DNA of 64,000 nt from NCBI GenBank assembly GCA_030637025.1, contig DAOVVV010000007.1, forward strand, positions 8,667 to 72,666. The letters run 5' to 3'. Below the pieces are notes generated by a model. It made no database searches and was not told the origin of the DNA. It saw only the letters and a program-made list of their open reading frames with translations. Origin of the DNA: JAGLHV01 sp023143305 [NCBI: Clostridia bacterium] (GTDB lineage Bacteria; CBDUZB01; JAGLHV01). The translations under genes were made by a program, and so were the position numbers. Below, piece by piece: positions 61,801 through 64,000 of this stretch. Each line of letters opens with the position of its first letter. The first letter of the stretch is position 1.

Positions 61801-61920
61801 AAGTAAACCCAACACATAGTCTGCGTTATTTGTGGGCACGAACCAATCCGGCTTGTTTCCATTAATATATATTGGGATTTTTTTATATTCAAACCGCTTA
61901 TAACAAACAAGTTTCTCCAT
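58846..61920 (-). CDS. Radical SAM / ArsM-like methyltransferase / DUF5714 fusion
   Basis: A 1024-residue protein in three parts. (1) Radical SAM with CNMACSHCMF (CxxxCxxC, near 105) and YFTGGEPFVYPKF, to about residue 460. (2) A methyltransferase of the arsenite methyltransferase type (YGCGSPVKDCGL, DLGSGTGTECFIAS, NCVINLSPDKRKTLSEILRI), about 500-700. (3) A Cys-rich C-terminus (CLVCGAKLEYF, CHYCNKSFNANAVC, HFVCDRCHSQDAI) followed by GRTVAGGACAFMGVCGAAVG, as in DUF5714 proteins. I chose the ATG at 61920 because GGAGAG lies five bases upstream. A longer reading to 61980 runs into a dispersed repeat. Proteins combining radical SAM with ArsM make or process organoarsenic compounds; that role here is inference. 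Confidence 0.78.
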   Translation of the reverse strand: MEKLVCYKRFEYKKIPIYINGNKPDWFVPTNNADYVLGLLKENNDISSAVSKYARKYSCDFNKAYMQIENFLFRINNNYTPPYKGRIHYRELKTLKECWFHITNQCNMACSHCMFSSDNKLQPSLAYGDVIKASNEAYQLGCRIFYFTGGEPFVYPKFTKVCDEILKKDNTHIVVLTNAKNIKSFDEWLRSTHTDRVHFQISIDGLKENHETIRGKGTFDELLKSLHYLQKFNFPVSLAMSVNKKNVGEMSSMIEIASDFNIKNIHYLWFFKKGKGVSTLFVKPEEIFKHLVKAYEKANTLGITIDNFEILKSQLFCLPGTRFDLSNAAWESIAIGPEGDIYPSPALIGENGLIAGNIEEGLKNVWKKSSVFEKIRGASLIESDKIRNHPLKYFSGGGDIDHSYVASKTFVGADPYLELYNFCALYLLAKESQNYIKRDIPGMVCKMGERLYECNEDSASVGFTHSNCVLSLPGKDGYSSVNSFYSNAARDVNEDIINPVQYDEHDISHIPQESKVRSYGCGSPVKDCGLKEEEVLVDLGSGTGTECFIASRIVGPQGHVYGIDMADAMLKIADKSLERVSQNLGYKNTEFRKGFLENIPLESSSADVVISNCVINLSPDKRKTLSEILRILKPGGRICISDIVCDDEVPLEIKYNEKLRGECIGGAMKENDLFSMIEDIGFESLYIKKRFLYRQIKEYNFYAVTYFTHKPKKSVTREIIYRGPLHSVSLCEGQTLRQGRKAVVDIPSNIELNESFFVLDEKGNPTNVKQEMSCSCFIVPEAKKESGNKSDEKKYKSGCLVCGAKLEYFDKEHTEICHYCNKSFNANAVCVNDHFVCDRCHSQDAIEVIKNICLESKYDDMVEMLKKIRRHNSVPLNGPEHHSLVPGVILSVYKNRGGDISNEDIIEGIERGRTVAGGACAFMGVCGAAVGAGIGYSVILKSNPYKGKERQIVQQITSEVLRKIGEYNAPRCCQRDCWIALKAVSELSKKYSPVYLPANKGLVCSQYKKNQECINKDCPLWPNK

Positions 61921-61979
61921 TTCACTCTCCAGTCGCAGAGGGTCATAACCTCCATCCACAAAAATAGTTGGGGGGAACA

Positions 61980-62062
61980 TTGCGTCGTTTTTTAACTAAT
62001 TATTCTGGTTTGTTTTTAGTTACTTCTTCCCTTCAACGGTATAATTTGCTTATTACACTTGA
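61980..62062 (-). repeat. RAYT-end repeat, copy A
   Basis: TTGCGTCG ... TTCTGGTTTGTTTTTAGTTA ... AATTTGCTTATTACACTTGA matches the copy at 63465-63560 in the same orientation. Read on the minus strand, it carries the last codons and 3' flank of a RAYT-like transposase. The repeat abuts the upstream end of the radical SAM fusion gene. Confidence 0.55.
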
Positions 62063-62068
62063 AAAAAC

Positions 62069-62245
62069 ATGGTTCTCCGCCAAAAACTTAAAGTTTATGA
62101 CGGACCCGGTACTGCATCGCAAATAACCGCCCGAATCAAAATACCATTTGCGTATCAATCTATTTTATATCAAAAATTAGCCAAAAAAGCAACCCAATTA
62201 CATCTACTCGGAATGTCCTATCGAGATAAATCGCTAAAAGTTTAA
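62069..62245 (+). pseudogene. Transposase-like HTH fragment
   Basis: An open frame of 58 codons containing RIKIPFAYQSILYQKLAKKA followed by LHLLGMSYRDKSLKV and then a stop. The (L/T)-x-L-x-x-L-G-M-S-Y-R-(D/E) pattern is that of the HTH of several transposases, in which it continues with an IA-x-x-L-x-V-S helix. No start site or rest of the protein is present. Probably a remnant; the exact IS family is not known. Confidence 0.35.
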
Positions 62246-62683
62246 ACATAAAGCTATAAGAGCTTGCAAATATTACAAAAAGAACCGTGTGTCATCTTAA
62301 GCGAAGAAACTTTACTTTATTTGTCATTCCTGCGCAAGCAGGAATCTATACAACTATTTTCTCCTCCCCTTGCCTGTCCGTTTCTGGAGGAATTGTAGGG
62401 GTGGCATGAACTTGTACTGAGCTTGTCGAATGTATGACACCCGCATATTAGTTTGCTTGCCTGTCCGCCAGTCTTTAAGGCGGATCCGTCAGTTTGTAAG
62501 GAGGAAGATATTAAGAGGAGAGGGGAATAATTTGTGTTCTGACCATTTAATATTAACAAATTTTTATATCCACAAGAAAAATACATTTGGATACAAATCC
62601 GCATCTTTCGCCCGCATCTTTTGCCTAAAATGCCCACAAAATAATGGACATTTATTTGTTAATTAGCTTGACTTATGCATGAA
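62246..62683. other. Gene-free region of dispersed repeats
   Basis: No supported gene. It contains the palindrome ATTCCTGC-GCAA-GCAGGAAT (62326-62345), TACTGAGCTTGTCGAA (near 62418) and CTGTCCGCCAGTCTTTAAGG (near 62462). The last matches the CTTGTCCGCCAGTCTCTAAG element at 39.92 kb. The first two resemble widespread bacterial repetitive palindromes. Confidence 0.5.
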
Positions 62684-62755
62684 TATTACATATAATGTAA
62701 TAAAAGTGCTTGACAAACCCATTTAAAATGTATATTTATTACATAAAGTGTAAGG
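62684..62755 (+). promoter_or_regulatory. Promoter of abiEi with two operator-like inverted repeats
   Basis: IR1 is TATTACATATAATGTAATA (62684-62702, perfect 8-3-8). IR2 (62737-62755) starts TATTACATAAAGTGTAA and keeps one arm plus part of the other. Between them lie TTGACA (62710-62715), a 17-bp spacer and a weak -10 TATTTA (62733-62738). AbiEi proteins are known to repress their own promoter by binding a pair of inverted repeats, so this is a good operator candidate. Confidence 0.6.
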
Positions 62756-62765
62756 ATTGTGTATT

Positions 62766-63377
62766 ATGAAAAATACTAAAAAACAAAAACTATTTGAGAT
62801 AGTCTCTCTCCAGCAGGGATATTTTACTGCGAAACAAGCTATCAATGCAGGATTCTCTTATAGGATGCATTCACATTATAGGCAAAGAGGGGAATGGCTT
62901 GAAATTGACAGAGGCATTTTTCGACTGGCACAATTTCCTAATTCACCAGACGAGGATTATGTTAGATGGTCTCTGTGGAGCAGAGATAGAAATGGTCAAC
63001 CCCAGGCGGTTATATCTCATGAGTCAGCACTTAGTATTCATGAGCTTAGCGATGTTATGCCATCAAAAATCCATTTTACTGTTCCGCTTGGGTTTAGAAA
63101 AAAAATACCTAAAGGATGTTTTTCCCACAAAGGAAAAATTTCAAATGATGAAAAAGAACAGAGAGAAGGTTTTTTTGTTACAACTCCTCTTCGCACAATA
63201 ATTGACTCTGCCGAATCAAATCTCAGCATTGATTATCTTGAACAGGCTATACAACAAGGATGCGATAGAGGAATGTTTCAGATCCTTGACATTGTGAGCA
63301 CTGAAATGTCGCAAAAGGCAAAAGAAAAAATAATGATAGTTTTTAAAAAGATAAAAATTGAAAGAGAGAAAAACTAA
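62766..63377 (+). CDS. abiEi: AbiEi-type antitoxin (type IV TA)
   Basis: A 203-residue protein with an N-terminal winged HTH (LQQGYFTAKQAINAGFSYRM, HYRQRGEWLEIDRGIFRLA) and the AbiEi C-terminal domain (SHESALSIHELSDVMPSKIHFTVP, TTPLRTIIDSAESNLSIDYL). The ATG at 62766 is preferred: AAGGA lies nine bases before it, whereas TTG 62757 is too close. AbiEi represses its operon and counters the nucleotidyltransferase toxin AbiEii. The toxin start codon overlaps the stop of this gene, but the toxin is broken after about 23 codons, leaving an orphan antitoxin. Confidence 0.85.
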   Translation: MKNTKKQKLFEIVSLQQGYFTAKQAINAGFSYRMHSHYRQRGEWLEIDRGIFRLAQFPNSPDEDYVRWSLWSRDRNGQPQAVISHESALSIHELSDVMPSKIHFTVPLGFRKKIPKGCFSHKGKISNDEKEQREGFFVTTPLRTIIDSAESNLSIDYLEQAIQQGCDRGMFQILDIVSTEMSQKAKEKIMIVFKKIKIEREKN

Positions 63378-63484
63378 TGTCGGCTGATTTTAAAAAATAT
63401 GACAATGCAATAGCTTTCAGGAAAGCCCTTGAACGGGAAAACATAGGGGAAAACATAGGGGACGTTGCGTCCTTTAGGAACTAA
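63377..63484 (+). pseudogene. AbiEii toxin, truncated N-terminus
   Basis: MSADFKKYDNAIAFRKALER is the typical opening of AbiEii nucleotidyltransferase toxins and starts at the TAATG overlap with the antitoxin. After that the frame reads ENIGENIGDVASFRN and stops. The last part is translated repeat DNA (AACATAGGGG twice, then the hairpin GGACG-TTG-CGTCC), so the toxin was cut by a REP/RAYT element. Confidence 0.75.
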
Positions 63485-63560
63485 TTATTATTTGTATTAC
63501 TTCTGGTTCGTTTTTAGTTATTTATTTCCCTCTCCGGTATGATTTGCTTATTTCACCTGA
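63465..63560 (-). repeat. RAYT-end repeat, copy B
   Basis: Aligns with copy A (61980-62062) over TTGCGTC, ACTAATTATT, TTCTGGTTCGTTTTTAGTTA and ATTTGCTTATT-CAC-TGA, with a 12-base insertion in the middle. Preceded by the hairpin GGACG-TTG-CGTCC (63460-63472). Lies between the broken AbiEii and the RAYT C-terminus. Confidence 0.55.
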
Positions 63561-63656
63561 ACTCACTTTCAATTCTTTTTCAAACCTGCTTTCGCTTAAA
63601 CCAAGATAATCTATTCCTAAATTCACAAACACTGCTCTTGCTTTCGCTATTGGCAT
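63522..63656 (-). pseudogene. C-terminal remnant of a RAYT/TnpA-REP-like transposase
   Basis: Minus-strand frame of 44 residues: MPIAKARAVFVNLGIDYLGL continuing SESRFEKELKVSSGEISKSY and RRGK, then stop. This helix-turn-helix (G-x-x-Y-L-G-L-S ... L-x-V-S-S-x-x-(I/V)-S-K-x-x-x-R-G) is the DnaA-like C-terminal domain of REP-associated tyrosine transposases. The catalytic HUH part is missing. Linked to the REP-like hairpin just downstream on that strand. Confidence 0.6.
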
Positions 63657-63789
63657 GACTCAAGGAGAACAACAGTTTTACAATTAGTCAGGTTAGTACG
63701 CAACGTTATATAATAAAAAATGTCACAAGAGCACCTCAATCATGTTATAATTTGTGTGAAAGCATAAACTAAAACAAGGAGGAGCTCTT

Positions 63790-63951
63790 ATGACAAAGAA
63801 CAATAATATCAACGAATTGTATCAATTACGAAAAAGTATTAGAAACAAAAATAATACTTTATTAATCGGGTTTGATGCATATTCCGGAGTACTTCTACCA
63901 CTAAATCCGGAAAACTTCTACCACCCATTCCGGTTAACTTCTACCACCTAA
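63790..63951 (+). pseudogene. Transposase 5' fragment, IS110-like (interrupted)
   Basis: AGGAGG precedes an ATG that opens MTKNNNINELYQLRKSIRNK and NNTLLIGFDAYSG. The hydrophobic strand with an Asp (LLIGFDA) after a short helix resembles the start of IS110-family DEDD transposases (IGIDVSK). The natural frame is lost at about 63888, where a 22-23-bp repeat array begins; the reading then ends at TAA 63949-63951. Confidence 0.4.
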
Positions 63952-63968
63952 TCCGGTAACTTCTACCA
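63882..63968. repeat. Tandem 22-23-bp repeats at the window edge
   Basis: CTTCTACCA begins at 63892, 63915, 63938 and 63960, separated by (A/T)ATCCGG-type blocks, e.g. ACTTCTACCACCTAATCCGG. Arrays of such spacing occur in the ends of IS21-like elements as transposase-binding sites. It interrupts the IS110-like fragment, so it probably is the left end of another IS that continues beyond the window. Confidence 0.5.
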
Positions 63969-64000
63969 GTCCAAAAGAGCAAATCAACGAAATATAAAAT

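Noticed and set aside
61921-61980. Start of the radical SAM fusion at 61980
   Set aside because: The 20 extra residues run into a dispersed repeat; GGAGAG is positioned for the ATG at 61920. The longer start is not excluded.
62430-62666. 78-codon ORF before the AbiEi promoter
   Set aside because: It crosses several dispersed repeats, has no ribosome-binding site and no family similarity.
63882-63968. Regular repeats at the right end as a CRISPR array
   Set aside because: The units of 22-23 bp are directly adjacent with similar intervening bases, so there are no unique spacers, and no cas gene is present. IS-end repeats fit better.

Overview
The window is a roughly 35-40% G+C bacterial chromosome segment with a Gram-negative, motile or surface-attached profile: an outer-membrane secretin, a PorV/PorQ-like barrel, a LolA-like periplasmic protein, lipoproteins, type IV and Tad-type prepilins and C-terminal sorting-type domains. 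The housekeeping genes are ordinary bacterial ones, but the mixture (UPF0164/PorV-like protein, T9SS-like C-terminal domains, very many two-component proteins, many dispersed palindromic repeats) suggests an uncultivated phylum related loosely to the FCB/PVC or Desantisbacteria/Omnitrophota-like lineages. That placement is inference; no rRNA or tRNA gene was seen.

Layout. 1-10.3 kb: core metabolism and translation (ThiD2-like end, thiE, DUF3307, purA, purB, rplU, rpmA, obgE, proB, an NAD-dependent epimerase, folD). 10.3-15.3 kb: two cyclic-di-GMP-I (GEMM) riboswitches with terminators. One now faces a truncated secreted-protein gene. The other faces an 81-residue protein that is just a c-di-GMP-binding MshEN fold. 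A PorV-like/TPR protein and a secreted sorting-domain protein lie around them. 15.3-20.4 kb: a Tad/Flp-like pilus island (several prepilins, CpaB, short secretin) without its own ATPase or platform genes. 20.5-24.5 kb: B12/radical-SAM-DUF2344 protein and RNase E/G.

24.7-45.1 kb is a dense signalling and pilus supercluster. On the minus strand are a GGDEF-like response regulator, a hybrid kinase, a REC-pseudokinase-REC protein and a PAS kinase. On the plus strand are a REC/Hpt protein, a PilB-type ATPase flanked by receiver domains at both ends, a zinc-ribbon membrane protein, a pilin fused to a lectin-like domain, two large paralogous Cache/HAMP/PAS kinases, a FIST sensor, a lone receiver and another pseudopilin. 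It reads as a pilus-like machine wired directly to phosphorelay signalling.

45.4-52.9 kb is an operon-like run of unfamiliar genes: a small protein with a DNA-polymerase-I-thumb-like segment, a 1243-residue protein with lipid-binding-like beta domains, one membrane segment and PKD repeats, a partly duplicated beta protein, a phasin-like helical protein and a polyprenyl diphosphate synthase. I consider this and the REC-PilB-REC cluster the best candidates for undescribed systems.

52.9-58.4 kb: LolA-like protein, FKBP lipoprotein, RRM protein, RlmD-type methyltransferase, deaminase and an HTH/Doc toxin-antitoxin pair with a palindromic operator. 58.4-64 kb is accessory and eroded: DUF2061, a radical SAM-ArsM-like-DUF5714 triple fusion, RAYT-like and other transposase fragments, an AbiEi antitoxin whose AbiEii toxin is cut off after about 23 codons, and an IS-like repeat array interrupting a transposase start at the right edge.
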